A DNA stretch of 64,000 bases from Zantedeschia hybrid cultivar (taxonomy: Eukaryota > Streptophyta > Magnoliopsida > Alismatales > Araceae), in assembly GCA_030544215.1 (NCBI GenBank), contig JARZZO010000006.1:47096501-47160500 (forward strand), read 5' to 3'. Under the pieces are notes generated by a model, which saw only the letters and a list, made by a program, of their open reading frames with translations, ran no database searches and was not told the origin of the DNA. A program made the translations under genes and the position numbers. Each line of letters begins with the position of its first letter. The first letter of the stretch is position 1. Below are positions 10,374 through 21,887 of this stretch, one piece after another.

Positions 10374-10895
10374 TTGCTCAAATAACCTCTATTCTTGAAT
10401 CATAAGATATGACACGACCGTCTTCTGACTCAAGGCGTCTGCCACTACATTTGCCTTGCCCAGATGATACAAAAGGTCGAGATCATAATCTTTGATGAAC
10501 TCCATCCACCCGTGCTGTCTCAAGTTCAAATCCTTCTACGTGAATACATACTTCAGGCTCTTGTGATCAGTAAAAACCTGAAATTTCTCTCCATACAAAT
10601 AGTGTCGCCAGATCTTCAGTGCAAAAACCACAGCTGTCAACTCTAAGTCATGAGTGGGATAGTTCTCCTCATGCTTCTTCAGCTGCCTAGAAGCATAGGC
10701 CACAACCTTATCATGCTGCATCAGAACCGCACCCAAACCTCGACGTGACGCATCTGAATAAACCACAAACCCACCAGAACCTGATGGAAGCACCAGTACC
10801 GGAGCCGAAGTGAGACAAGTCTTCAACTCAATGAAACTCCGCTCACACTCCTCGGTCCACACGAAACTAACTCCCTTACGAGTCAACCTCGACAA
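10374..10895 (-). pseudogene. Gypsy RNase H (G1)
   Basis: The catalytic residues are recognisable in VVYSDASRRGLG, NYPTHDLEL and FTDHKSLKYV. A stop follows LKYVFT at about 10536. The C-terminal part (KANVVADALSQK equivalent) lies in another frame around 10400-10500. It is flanked by RT upstream and the integrase zinc region downstream, the normal gypsy order. Confidence 0.8.
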
Positions 10896-11755
10896 GGGGG
10901 TCGCTATCGAAGAAAAACCCTAGACAAACCGTCTGTAATATCCTGCTAACCCCAAGAAGCTCCTGATCTCAGTTACTGTCGTCGGTCTGCTCCAGTCCAT
11001 TACTGCCTCAGTCTTGGCTAGATCCACAGCAATACCATTCCCAGAAATGACATGCCCCAGGAAATGCACCTTATCTAGCCAGAATTCACACTTGCTAAAC
11101 TTGGTATAGAGTTGGTGCTCTCTCAGTACCTGCAATACCACCTGAAGATGCATGGCATGTTCTTCCTCAGAAGAAGAGTATACCAAAATATCATCCACGA
11201 ATACCACCACAAACTAATCCAGGTAGGCCCTGAAGACCCGGTTCATCAAATCCATAAAAGCCGTCGGAGCATTGGTTAAGCCAAAAGGCATAACCAAAAA
11301 CTCATAATGTCCATACCGAGTCCTAAAGGCCGTCTTACTAATATCAACCTCACGGATCCTCATCTGATAATATCCTGATCTCAAGTCAATCTTTGAAAAC
11401 ACCTTCGCAGACTGCAACTGACCCATCAGATCATCGATCCTCGGAAGTGGGTACTTGTTCTTTATCGTCACCTGGTTTAGCTGCCTATAATCGATACACA
11501 ACCTCAGAGAACCATCCTTCTTCCTGACAAATAGAACTGGAGCACCCCACAAAGAAGTACTGGGACGAATAAAACCCTTATCCAGTAATTCCTGCAACTG
11601 TGCCTTTAACTCAGCGAGTTCGGCCGAAGCCATCCGATACGGGGCCTTAGACAATGGCGCCGTACCTGGTACAAGCACAATTAACTGGGCAGGTAACTTA
11701 TGGCCCTTAATGGTCAAGGGAATCTCACTCAAACAGTTATAAGACAACATGAAAT
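10896..11755 (-). pseudogene. Gypsy reverse transcriptase (G1), N-terminally deleted
   Basis: RT motifs are present in order: LDKGFIRPSTSLWGAPV, LRLCIDYRQLN, PLPRIDDLM, KIDLRSGYYQMRI, YEFLVMPFGLTNAPTAFM, then VFVDDILVYS at about 11190. A stop separates the YLD end from the FVDD segment at about 11214. Upstream, YNCLSEIPLTIKGHKLPAQ (protease-linker) joins directly to VPGTAPLSKAPYRM, where G2 has about 400 more bases. This is an internal deletion. The reading frame past 11755 runs into the Copia LTR and is not a true fusion. Confidence 0.85.
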
Positions 11756-12127
11756 TGTTAGGAATCGCCAAGAACGCAGCGGAGAATAAAATCGATTCCA
11801 TTGTATCGGTTGCTGGGATCGTAAAACGAACATTAAAATAAATGCGGGAAGAACATTTCTTCACCTTTGCGGGGTTTCAAATCTCCCGTGGATGATGCCG
11901 ACTCGGTAATCGCGCATGCGCACGATCTCTAGAGGTATCCACACGAGTTCCCGCAGCAGACGCGATTTCCTCCTCGACTTGAGTGCTCCGACCAGATCTC
12001 AAATCCACCATGCGCGGGGAGAGACAGATCCACTCCAAGAGAGAGAGAAGGAGAGAGATAGAGGAGACAGAGAATCTGGCATGTAAAATTCGTCCAACCA
12101 ACTTTTTACCCCTCCCCCTTGGCCCTG

Positions 12128-12136
12128 CTTATATAG
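12128..12136 (-). promoter_or_regulatory. TATA box of Copia-A LTR
   Basis: CTATATAAG on - sits about 370 bp before the LTR 3' end. The same element is at 16840-16848 and 20673-20681, and a variant (TTATAAAAGG) is at 34521-34530. It is followed by a short GA/CT-rich stretch and the presumed transcript start. Confidence 0.6.
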
Positions 12137-12420
12137 AAATAAGGATAAGCACAAGGATTAATCCTCATGATTATCCAAGAGTTTGGCCTTGGATAATTCT
12201 CCATTAAATCTTCATGTTTATCCTGCGGCTTTTCATAAAAACCCAGATAAGCATGAAATTTAGCGTCTCTCACCGTCTGATGAGAACACTTATATGTGTG
12301 ACCCTCTAGGCCCATATATCAGTCCGGTTGCAGGCCCATTAAACTTAGAACTGATTCTAAAGTTTAATATTTATTAATTAACATTTAAACATCATATGTT
12401 AAATGATTAATTTAATAAAC

Positions 12421-12452
12421 AAGTGAATTATCATCTGATGATTAATTCACTT
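12421..12452. repeat. Long palindrome in Copia-A U3
   Basis: AAGTGAATTATCATC pairs with GATGATTAATTCACTT with one bulged base. Counterparts are at 17133-17164, 20966-20997 and 34817-34848. It lies about 290 bp upstream of the TATA box. Substitutions in two other copies are matched on the opposite arm. Confidence 0.65.
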
Positions 12453-13342
12453 GGCCTTCTGATCATGAACAGCACCAAACACTACCTCATGATCCCAGAA
12501 GATATAAGGGATATTGTTCCCTTCAATTGAACCTTTCCGTCTGCCGATACCGCACAGATATAATACTTCACTCATGCAATGTCCCAATAACGCAAGGGTA
12601 TGGTTTTATAGTCAAACCCTCTTTCGCATTATCTAGATTGATTCCAATACTCAGTTAATATCTAGAAATACATCTCTTTCATTTGACCCTGGCCAGGGAT
12701 TTCTGTGTACATATCCATAGGACATTCTCTCTCTAGTCTTATACCAAGAGTGAGTGATCCCTTGTTGTTCACTCAATTACCTTCGCAAGCTTTCCACTGT
12801 ATCTGAAAGACCCACTATTGTGGACTTAATGGTTAAGGTTCACTAGACAGAGAATCAAGATACAATGGTCCACAAACAAGGTATCATTGGTGACTCAGGT
12901 CAAAGGACCAACTGTGCTACTGCAACGATTGAATTTCCTGGTTGACTAATAGGTATAATTACCATCCAGGAATTCTTATTTGGGTCTGTTCAGTGAACTC
13001 ATTCTCTAATGAGCACCCACTTGTTTGTCTTAGTGTCACCACACGAGTGAATGTGAGATCATTCACCCTCATCACATGAGCAGACATAACTTTTGTCGAT
13101 CTTATCGGATATTTAATGTACATCTCAAATATCCTATGATCGAGAACTGTTTAAGACAATTGACTGAGGATATTGATATCACTATCATGATCTCATCATG
13201 ATTCAATATCCCATACATTTGTCTGTGGACCTTCATTACAATAGTTAATTTGCGAGAACTATAAATGAAGAAATGATTGCCTTTATTAATAATTTGAACT
13301 AGAATGTATAATGATTGGCTTTGAGGCCACCCAATTCTAACA

Positions 13343-13355
13343 TTCTCCCACTTGG
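13343..13355 (-). other. Polypurine tract of A1
   Basis: CCAAGTGGGAGAA on - directly precedes the LTR, the classical position for the plus-strand primer. It is identical at 18055-18067 in A2 and degraded at 25748-25763 in A3. Confidence 0.85.
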
Positions 13356-13356
13356 A

Positions 13357-14930
13357 CTATAGCCAATCACCTATGTGTCTAAGTCCCATAGACTTAAGGT
13401 GACGTTCTAAATTGTTTTGAGACAATGGCTTAGTCAAGGGATCTGCTAATCTTCAGATGAGACTTTCTCAACTACTATATCTCCTCGGGCGATGATCTCA
13501 CGAATCAGATGAAATCGTCTCAGAATGTGCTTTGACTTCTGATGTGATCTTGGCCCCTTCGCTTGAGCTATTGCCCCATTGTTGTCACACAATAATGGAA
13601 CAGGATCTGAAATGCTTGGAATTACTCCAAGTGCCGAGATGAATTTCTGCATCCAAACCGCCTCCTTGGCCGCTTCAGCTGCAGCAATGTATTCTGCTTC
13701 GGTCATCGAATCTGCTGTAGTTTCTTGTTTGGAACTTTTCTAACTTACTGCACCTCCATTTAACATGAACACAAATCCAGACATGGATTTGCTATCATCC
13801 ATATCCGACTGGAAACTTGAGTCAGTAAACCCTCGAAGTTCCAAGTCGTTTCCTCCATATACGAGAAATAGATCCTTAGTCCTTCTCAAGTATCTAAGGA
13901 TACATTTCACTGCCTTCCAATGTTCCTCACCTGGATCAGCCTGATATCTACTAGTGACACTTAGTGGGTGTGCCACATCAAGCCTAGTACATAGCATTGC
14001 ATACATGATAGATCCTATTGCCGAGGCATAATGAACTCTATCCATGTATGCTTTCTCTTCAGGTGTCTTGGGAGACATTTCTTTAGAGAGATAAATTCCA
14101 TGCCTCATTGCAACGAGGCCTCTGTTGGAATTTTCCATACCAAACCTTTTGACTATGGTATCTATGGACATAGATTGGGATAAGCCAAGCATCTTTTTGG
14201 ACCTATCTCTATGGATCCTTATTTCCAGAATATAGGATGCTTCTCCCAAATCTTTCATGGAGAAGTTTTTGGATAACCAAGTCTTTATTGATGACAACAT
14301 TCCTACATCATTCCCAATGAGTAGAATGTCATCAACGTAAAGTACCAAAAAGATAATTGCGCTCCCACTAGCCTTTTTGTACACACAAGGTTCATCTTCA
14401 TTCTTAATGAAGTCATAAGATTTGATTGCTTCATCAAATCTTAAGTTCCAAGTTCGGAATGCCTGCTTTAATCCATAGATGGATCTTTGCAGCTTGCATA
14501 CCTTACTTGAATGCTCTTTGGAAGTGAATCCTTCAGGTTGTATCATATACACCTCTTCTTGAAGGTTCCCGTTAAGGAATGCTGTTTTCACATCCATTTG
14601 CCATATTTCATAATCATAGAATGCGACGATAGCAAGAAGTATTCTGATTGACTTAATCATGGCAACTGGAGAAAAGGTTTCGTCATAGTCAATGCCTTGT
14701 CTTTGACGATATCCTTTTGCTACCAGCCTTTCCTTGTCTGTGTCAATCTGTCCATCTGCCCCGATCTTTCTTTTAAAGATCAATTTACTGCCAATAGGTA
14801 CTATACCTTCTGGCAGATCAACCAAATTCCAAACTTGGTTGGCATACATGGACTGAATTTCAGAATTCATTGTCTCTTGCCATTTTTATGATTCTTGACT
14901 ATTTATGGCTTCTTGGTAGGTTTGAGGATC
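13357..14930 (-). pseudogene. Copia reverse transcriptase and RNase H (A1)
   Basis: RT runs from about 14870 (YANQVWNLVDLPEG) through WQMDVKTAFLNG, the Q-P-E-G-F segment and the catalytic LYVDDILLIG near 14340. RNase H follows with GFTDSSF, EAEYIAAAEAAKE and LLCDNNGA, ending GDWL with a stop at 13357. A nonsense codon at about 13741 (TAG where A2 and A3 keep Trp) splits RT from most of RNase H. A 5-nt deletion near 13450, relative to A2, shifts the last segment. Gly-Leu-Lys-Gln-Ala appears where copia RT usually has GLKQAPR. Confidence 0.88.
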
Positions 14931-16479
14931 ATCATCCTCATTTAACTGCACTTTTGATTTGCCATCATCGATATGTCCAACATATCTTTCAGGCTGCTTA
15001 GGCACTCTACCTGATCTGCGAACTTTTTGTGTATCATCTTGAACAAGTTCTTGAGTCAATGGTTAATTAGATGAACTAGCGTTGATTTGTGAGTCTAGAA
15101 TTTCTTCCAATTCTATCTTGCTCCCACTGTCTTCTTTTGAAAGATATTCTTTCTCTAAGAAGACTGCTCTTTTTGCGACAAACACCCTTTGATCGCTGGG
15201 CTGATAGAAATAATATCCAAAAGTCTCTTTTGGATATCCCACAAATCTAGATTTCTCTGTCTTGGAATCCAGTTTGTCTGGATCATGTCTTTTGACATGT
15301 GCAGGACAACCCCAGACTCTAACATGCTTAAAGTCTAGTTTCTTTCCTTTCCATATCTCATATGGAGTGGAAGGTACTGACTTACTAGGAACTTTGTTCA
15401 ACAGATATGCAGCAGTCAACAGTGCATATCCCCATAAAGAGATTGGAAGTTTGGCATAACTCATCATTGATCGTACCATATCTAATAGAGTACGATTTCT
15501 CCTTTCCGATACACCATTTAACTGAGGTGTATAGGGAGGAGTCCACTAAGACAAAATACAATTATCCTTAAGATATTCTGTGAAATCTGTACTTAAGTAT
15601 TCACCCCCTCGATTTGATCGAAGAGTTTTGATACTCTTTCCAGTCTGGTTCTCAACTTCGTTTTTAAACTCTTTAAATTTCTCAAAGACTTCTGACTTAT
15701 ATTTCATTAAATATATGTAGCCATATCTTGAGAAATCATCTGTAAATGAAACAAAGTATGAGTAACCACCTATAGCATGAGTGGACATTGGACCACATAC
15801 ATCACTATGTATTAGTTCCAATAAGTCCTTAGCTCTGTCTCCATGTCCTGAGAATGGAGCTTTGGTCATCTTTCCCATAAGACAAGCTTCACAGGTTGCA
15901 AATGATTCATAATCAAATGGATCAAGATATCCATTCTTTTCCAACCTTATGATCCTGTTCTCATTTATATGACCTAGCCTACAATGCCATAGGTACGATT
16001 TATTCACATCCTTATCTAAGCGTTCAAGAGATTTATTTACCAGACAAACATCACATGAAATATCAAGTAAATATAATCCATTCAATAAATATCCGGAAGC
16101 AAACAATTTGTCTCCTTGATAAATAGAACAACCTTTATTCTCTAGTTTCATAGAATATCCTTGTCTATCTAAACATGAAATAGATATGATATTCCTAATA
16201 ATGGTCGGAACATAATAACAATCTATCAGTTCCAATGAGTCTCCTGATGGCATCTGAAGTCTTGCTGTCCCCACAGCTAACGCAACAACTTTTGCTCCAT
16301 TCCCGAGCCTCAGATCCACGTCTCCACGGTTCAATCTTCTTTTACTTGTTAACACCTGCAAGTTATTGCAGATATGAGAACCACATCCAGTATCTAATAC
16401 CCAAGATGTTGTTTCCCTATAAGACAAGTTAAGATCGATCATGAGAATACCTGAAGCTTCACCAAGCTTCTCCTTTGCT
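14931..16479 (-). pseudogene. Copia protease and integrase (A1)
   Basis: Protease VLDTGCGSHICNN (about 16380-16420) precedes the GAG-pre-integrase and zinc region (WHCRLGHINENR, CEACLMGK). The catalytic core has HSDVCGPM, FTDDFSRYGY and GGEYLS. The C-terminal part (SLWGYALLTAAYLLN, RVWGCPAHVKRHDP) is in another frame, separated by a stop at about 15546 in SQWTPPYT. The frame continues upstream into the A2 LTR only by chance. The true N-terminal continuation (gag) lies at 21888-22690, beyond A2. Confidence 0.88.
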
Positions 16480-16484
16480 TTTTC

Positions 16485-18054
16485 TGTAAGGAATCGCCAT
16501 GAACGCAGCGGAAATAAAATTGATTCCATTGTATCGGTTGCTGGGGTCGTAAAACGGACGTTAAAATCTAAGCGGGAAGAACAGTTCTTCACCTTTGCGG
16601 GGTTTCGAATCTCCCGTGGATGATGCCGACTCGGTAATCGCGCACGCGCACGATCTCTAGAGGTACCCACACGAGTTCCCGCAGCAGACGCGATTTCCTC
16701 CTCGGCTTGAGTGCTCCGACCAGATCTCAGATCCACCATGCGCGGAGAGAGACAGATCCACTCCAAGAGAGAGAGGAGAGAGAGAATCTGGGGACTAAAA
16801 TTCGTCCAACTAACTTTTTACCACTCCCCCTTGGCCCTCCTTATATAGAAATAAGGATAAGCACAAGAGTTAATCCTCATAATTATCCAAGAGTTTGGCC
16901 TTGGATAATTCTCCATTGAATCTTCATGTTTATCCTGCAGCTTTTCACAAAAACCCAGATAAGCATGAAATTTAACATCTCTCACCGTCTGACGAGAACT
17001 CTTATGTGTGTGACCCTCTAGGCCCATATATCAGTCCGGTTGCAGGCCCATTAAACTTAGAACTATTTCTTGAGTTTAATATTTATTAATTAACATTTAA
17101 ACTTCATATGTTAAATGATTAATTTAATAAACAAGTAAATTATCATCTGATGATTAATTTACTTGGCCTTCTGATCATGAACAGCACCAAACACTACCTC
17201 ATGATCCCATAAGATATAAGGGATACTGTTCCCTTCAATTGAACCTTTCCGTCTGCCGATACCGCACAGATATAATCCTTCACTCATGCAATGTCCCGAT
17301 AACGCAAGGGTATGGTTTTATAGTGAAACCCTCTATCGCATTATCCAGATGGATTCTAGTACACAGTTAATATCTAGAAAGACATCTATTTCATTTGACC
17401 CTGGCCAAGGATTTCTGTGTACACATCCATGGGACATTCTCTCTCCAGTCTTATACCAAGAGTGAGTGATCCCTTGTTGTTCACTCAATTACCTTCGCAA
17501 GCTTTCCACTGTATCTGAAAGACCGATTATGGTGGACTTAATGGTTAAAGTCCACGAGTCAGAGAATCAAGATACAATGGTCCACAAACAAGGTATCATT
17601 GGTGACTCAGGTCAAAGGACCAACTGTGCTACTGCAACGATTGAATTCCCTGGTTGACTAATAGGTATAGTTACCATCCAGGAATTCTTATTTGGGTCTG
17701 TTCAGTGAACTCATTCTCTAATGAGCACCCACTTGTTTGTCTTAGTGTCACCACACGAGTGAATGTGAGATCATTCACCCTCATCATATGAGCAGACATA
17801 ACTTGTGTCGATCTTATCGGATATTTAATGTCCATCTCAAATATCCTATGATCGAGAACTATTTAAGACAATTGACTGAGGATATTGATCTCACTATCAT
17901 GATCTCATCATGATTCATTATCCCATACATTTGTCTATGGACCTTCATTACGATAGTTAATTGCGAGAACTATTAAATGAAGAAATGATTGCCTTTATTA
18001 ATAATCTGAACTAGAATGTACAATGATTGGTTTTGAGGCTACCCAATTCTAACA
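16485..18054 (-). repeat. Copia-A 3' LTR of A2
   Basis: 1570 bp, TGTAAGGAATCGCC...TTCTAACA on +. By eye it is about 95 percent or more identical to its partner at 20302-21887. A shorter GA-rich run near 16770 accounts for most of the length difference. The TATA box is at 16840-16848. Confidence 0.92.
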
Positions 18055-18068
18055 TTCTCCCACTTGGA

Positions 18069-18608
18069 CTATAGCCAATCACCCATGTGTCTAAGTCCCA
18101 TAGACTTAAGGTGACGTTCTAAATTGTTTTGAGACAATGGCTTAGTCAAGGGATCTGCTACATTATCTTCAGATGAGACTTTCTCAACTACTATATCTCC
18201 TCGGGCGATTATCTCACGAATCAGATGAAATTGTCTCAGAATGTGCTTTGACTTCTGATGTGATCTTGGCTCCTTCGCTTGAGCTATTGCCCCATTGTTG
18301 TCACACAATAATGGAATAGGATCTGAAATGCTTGGAACTACTCCAAGCGCCGAGATGAACTTCTTCATCCAAACCGCCTCCTTGGCTGCTTCAGCTGCAG
18401 CAATGTATTCTGCTTCGGTCGTCCAATCTGCAGTAGTTTCTTGTTTGGAACTCTTCCAACTTACTGCACCTCCATTTAACATGAACACAAATCCAGACAT
18501 GGATTTGCTGTCATCCATATCCGACTGGAAACTCGAGTCAGTAAATCCTCGAAGTTCCAAGTCGTTTCCTCCATAAACGAGAAATAGATCCTTGGTCCTT
18601 CTCAAGTA
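18069..18608 (-). pseudogene. Copia RNase H remnant (A2)
   Basis: One clean frame encodes the end of RT/RNase H. It begins RRTKDLFLVYGGNDLELRG, keeps GFTDSSF, the EAEYIAAAEAAKE and LLCDNNGA motifs, and ends GDWL at 18069. At 18608 it is joined to leader sequence (AATATACTTAATAG). The junction marks the internal deletion. The frame itself has no stop, unlike that of A1. Confidence 0.85.
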
Positions 18609-20287
18609 TCAATATACTTAATAGAAATATATATATATGATAGCATGGTCCGCAAACATCACATATATGCAGAAAAATTAAATGGGGATGATCATGGACT
18701 GCTAAAGCTACTATGAAATCATCGGAGCCAAACGATGATCCATAATAGGATCCTAATGTGAAAATAGCAACACTGGTTCCATTTGATGCGAGTCCTTCCT
18801 CCAGAGGTGTCTTCAGAAGATCCCGTCCTCTAAACTTAATCCGATATATTTAAATATGAAATTTAGGACTTGCAGGTCCATAAATATACATTTAAACACT
18901 TAGAAACCTTGATCTTATCAAGGGGAGTACAATCTTAAAGGAAGGTAGAAAGTACACTTGGATTAAGAGAGAGGAGGACACGCAGGTCCTATTTTAAAAT
19001 ACCAAATGAAATAAGCATCGCATCCATTCACATCATTCATCACATGAAAATACTAAGTCCATGATCATCCCTCCATAAAACACATCACATGCATCACAAT
19101 CATCACATAATTGCTGTTTGGTATTAAATTTTATAAATATAAAATTATAATACCAATTAGTTTTCGAAATAACATTTATTTAAGCATAATCAATAATATT
19201 CAAAACATTATTGACAAATAAACTAACTAAACTATTCAGTTAATCTAAATACAAATTCAAACAATTTGAACATTAAGAGTAATCAAGTTATGCATGAAAT
19301 CAGTTTAAAACAGTTTTAAACTAATTAAATTAACAGGGAAATTAATTATCTAAAACAATTTTAAATAATTAACTAACACCCATTAATTATAGAGCCCTTT
19401 AATTGACTAACAGTTATTAAACACTTTAATAACCTGTTAATAATCATAAAAATAATTAATAACAATTATTAATTATTTCTATAATTATTCTGTTTTAGAA
19501 CAATTTTAAAACAGGCTAAAACGGGCTAAAATTGGGTTTAAAGGAGGTTAATCAGGCATTAAAATCAAAATTTTAAAAATCAGAAAATGGGCCCAGCCCA
19601 TTAGGGCCCAAACGGCCCGGACCCAGGACCCTGGCTCGGCCAGGGTCGCACCCTGGCTCGGCCAGGGCGCCGCCCGGCCCCCACCCGGTCCGACCGGGTC
19701 GGGACCGGGCGGTCCGGCCCGTTAGGCAGCGTTTCGACCGGCCCCCCCTTTCTTCTAAAACCAGAAACCCTAATCTGAGCAGGCCGGCGGCGATGGAGGC
19801 TTTGTGGGCGGCGCCGGCGGCCACCCCCGGCGGTGCCCCCGGCGCCGGCAGGGCCGCCGGCGGCCTCCGGTAGTGAGAAATTAAGCCCAAAACCCCTCCA
19901 AAATCTGATTTTGCAAGGTTTTAAATCCGTCTTTGGGCTCGATTTCGAGGACCTCCAAGGGCACTCCGGTGCCGATCTCCATGCCCAATGCGAAGTGGTG
20001 ACTATCACCAATAGATCCAGACATCCGGGCCGCCATCCCAACACTTGGAATGCACGTACGAAGCCGCCGAAGTACCCCAGTTCATCATCACATGAAGAAC
20101 TCTGAAAAACCCAAATAAAAATCTGAAAAATACAGAAAAATAATCAAATTGATCGTGATCATCATATGAACACTAATCTGTCATTTTTAATCGGATTAAA
20201 CACAAGAACACGTACAATACGGGTTCTTCACGCATAACGAGAAAAACACGCATAACGGTGCCGTTTTACAACCGAACCAGCGAACCT
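18609..20287 (-). other. A2 leader (non-coding)
   Basis: The segment aligns with 23.3-25.05 kb of A1. It includes an AT-rich palindrome array (about 19130-19505), for example arms GTTATTAAA/TTTAATAAC around CAC at 19413-19433. A GC-rich block (19600-19890) has repeated CCCTGG-CTCGG-CCAGGG. The four-hairpin block near gag was lost with the deletion. The GC-rich frames do not resemble proteins. Confidence 0.7.
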
Positions 20288-20300
20288 GGCTCTGATACCA
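20288..20300 (-). other. Primer binding site of A2
   Basis: GGCTCTGATACCA on + is TGGTATCAGAGCC on -, 1 nt from the LTR end. It is a perfect initiator tRNA-Met type site. Confidence 0.9.
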
Positions 20301-20301
20301 C

Positions 20302-21887
20302 TGTAAGGAATCGTCAAGAATGCAGCGGAAATTAAAATGATTCCATTGTATCGGTTGCTGGGGTTGTAAAACGGACATTAAAACTTAAGCGGGAAGAACA
20401 GTTCTTCACCTTTGCGGGGTTTTGAATCTCCCGTGGATGATGCCGACTCGGTAATCGCGCACGCGCACGATCTCTAGAGGTATCCACACGAGTTCCCGCA
20501 GCAGACACGATTTCCTCCTCGGCTTGAGTGCTCCGACCAGATCTCAGATCCACCATGCGCGGAGAGAGACAGATCCACTCCAAGAGAGAGAGAAGGAGAG
20601 AGAGAGAGGAGAGAGAGAATATGGGGAGTAAAATTCGTCCAACTAACTTTTTACCACTCCCCCTTGGCCCTCCTTATATAGAAATAAGGATAAGCACAAG
20701 AGTTAATCCTCATGATTATCCAAGAGTTTGGCCTTGGATAATTCTCCATTGAATCTTCATGTTTATCCTGCAGCTTTTCACAAAAACCCAGATAAGCATG
20801 AAATTTAACATCTCTCACCGTCTGACGAGAACTCTTATGTGTGTGACCCTCTAGGCCCATATATCAGTCCGGTTGCAGGCCCATTAAACTTAGAATTGTT
20901 TCTTGAGTTTAATATTTAATAATTAACATTTAAACATCATATGTTAAATGATTAATTTAATAAACAAGTAAATTATCATCCGATGATTAATTCACTTGGC
21001 CTTATGATCATGAACAGCACCAAACACTACCTCATGATCCCAGAAGATATAAGGGATACTGTTCCCTTCAATTGAACCTTTCCGTCTGCCGATACCGCAC
21101 AGATATAATCCTTCACTCATGCAATGTCCCGATAACGCAAGGGTATGGTTTTATAGTGAAACCCTCTATCGCATTATCCAGATGGATTCTAGTACACAGT
21201 TAATATCTAGAAAGACATCTCTTTCATTTGACCCTGGCCAGGGATTTCTGTGTACACATCCATGGGACATTCTCTCTCCAGTCTTATACCAAGAGTGAGT
21301 GATCCCTTGTTGTTCACTAAATTACCTTCGCAAGCTTTCCACTGTATCTGAAAGACCGATTATGGTGGACTTAATGGTTAAAGTCCACGAGTCAGAGAAT
21401 CAAGATACAATGGTCCACAAACAAGGTATCATTGGTGACTCAGGTCAAAGGACCAACTGTGCTACTGCAACGATTGAATTCCCTGGTTGACTAATAGGTA
21501 TAATTACCATCCAGGAATTCTTATTTGGGTCTGTTTAGTGAACTCATTCTCTAATGAGCACCCACTTGTTTGTCTTAGTGTCACCACACGAGTGAATGTG
21601 AGATCATTCATCCTCATCATATGAGCAGACATAACTTGTGTCGATCTTATCGGATATTTAATGTCCATCTCAAATATCCTATGATCGAGAACTATGTAAG
21701 ACAATTGACTGAGGATATTGATCTCACTATCATGATCTCATCATGATTCAATATCCCATACATTTGTCTATGGACCTTCATTACGATAGTTAATTGCGAG
21801 AACTATTAAATGAAGAAATGATTGCCTTTATTAATAATCTGAACTAGAATGTACAATGATTGGCTTTGAGGCCACCCAATTCTAACA
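20302..21887 (-). repeat. Copia-A 5' LTR of A2
   Basis: 1586 bp with TG/CA ends, TATA box on - at 20673-20681 and the U3 palindrome at 20966-20997. On its inner side lies the primer site and on its outer side the ttttc duplication. The - strand frame 20332-20583 (MEWICLSPRMVDLRS...) is open for 83 codons within R/U5. Confidence 0.92.

Larger units (their letters stand above)
7399..11755 (-). mobile_element. Ty3/gypsy chromovirus-like element G1, 3' fragment
   Basis: On -, the fragment runs from the RT start (11755) through RNase H and integrase to a PPT and a partial 3' LTR ending at 7399. Protease, gag and the 5' LTR are absent because Copia-A starts at 11756. It belongs to the same family as G2 (49404-61072). 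The integrase tail ending in a chromodomain-like segment, the tRNA-Met primer in G2 and the 2-kb LTRs suggest the Tekay/Del branch. That branch call is from family knowledge, not computed. Confidence 0.85.
11756..13342 (-). repeat. Copia-A 3' LTR of A1
   Basis: The 1587-bp LTR reads TGTTAGGAATCGCC...TTCTAACA on +, so it keeps TG/CA ends. It is closely matched by 16485-18054, 20302-21887 and 34143-35732. A TATA box on - is at 12128-12136 and a covarying palindrome is at 12421-12452. The - strand frame just downstream of the TATA box (MEWICLSPRMVDLRSGRST) recurs in the A2 LTRs. Confidence 0.9.
16485..21887 (-). mobile_element. Copia-A element A2, internally deleted, with target duplication
   Basis: Two full LTRs (16485-18054 and 20302-21887), PPT, the last 180 codons of RNase H, a leader and a primer site are present. 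Everything from RT to gag is missing. The element is flanked by identical 5-bp duplications, ttttc at 16480-16484 and 21888-21892. It splits the gag of A1 so that the two A1 halves rejoin exactly. It is therefore younger than A1 and, lacking gag, protease, integrase and RT, needed helper proteins unless the deletion came after insertion. Confidence 0.93.

Noticed and set aside
11214..11864. Frame joining copia LTR to gypsy RT
   Set aside because: Residues upstream of 11755 are encoded by the Copia-A LTR end. It is an accidental read-through.
15546..16766. Long frame joining LTR-derived residues to protease-integrase
   Set aside because: The N-terminal third lies in the A2 LTR (16485-16766). 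The ttttc duplication and the gag continuation at 21888 show an insertion joint, not a gene fusion.
17466..17657. 63-residue frame repeated in several Copia-A LTRs (also 21299-21490, 35150-35341)
   Set aside because: It lies antisense in U3 of the LTR. Conservation equals that of flanking LTR DNA and no codon-level signal can be seen by eye.
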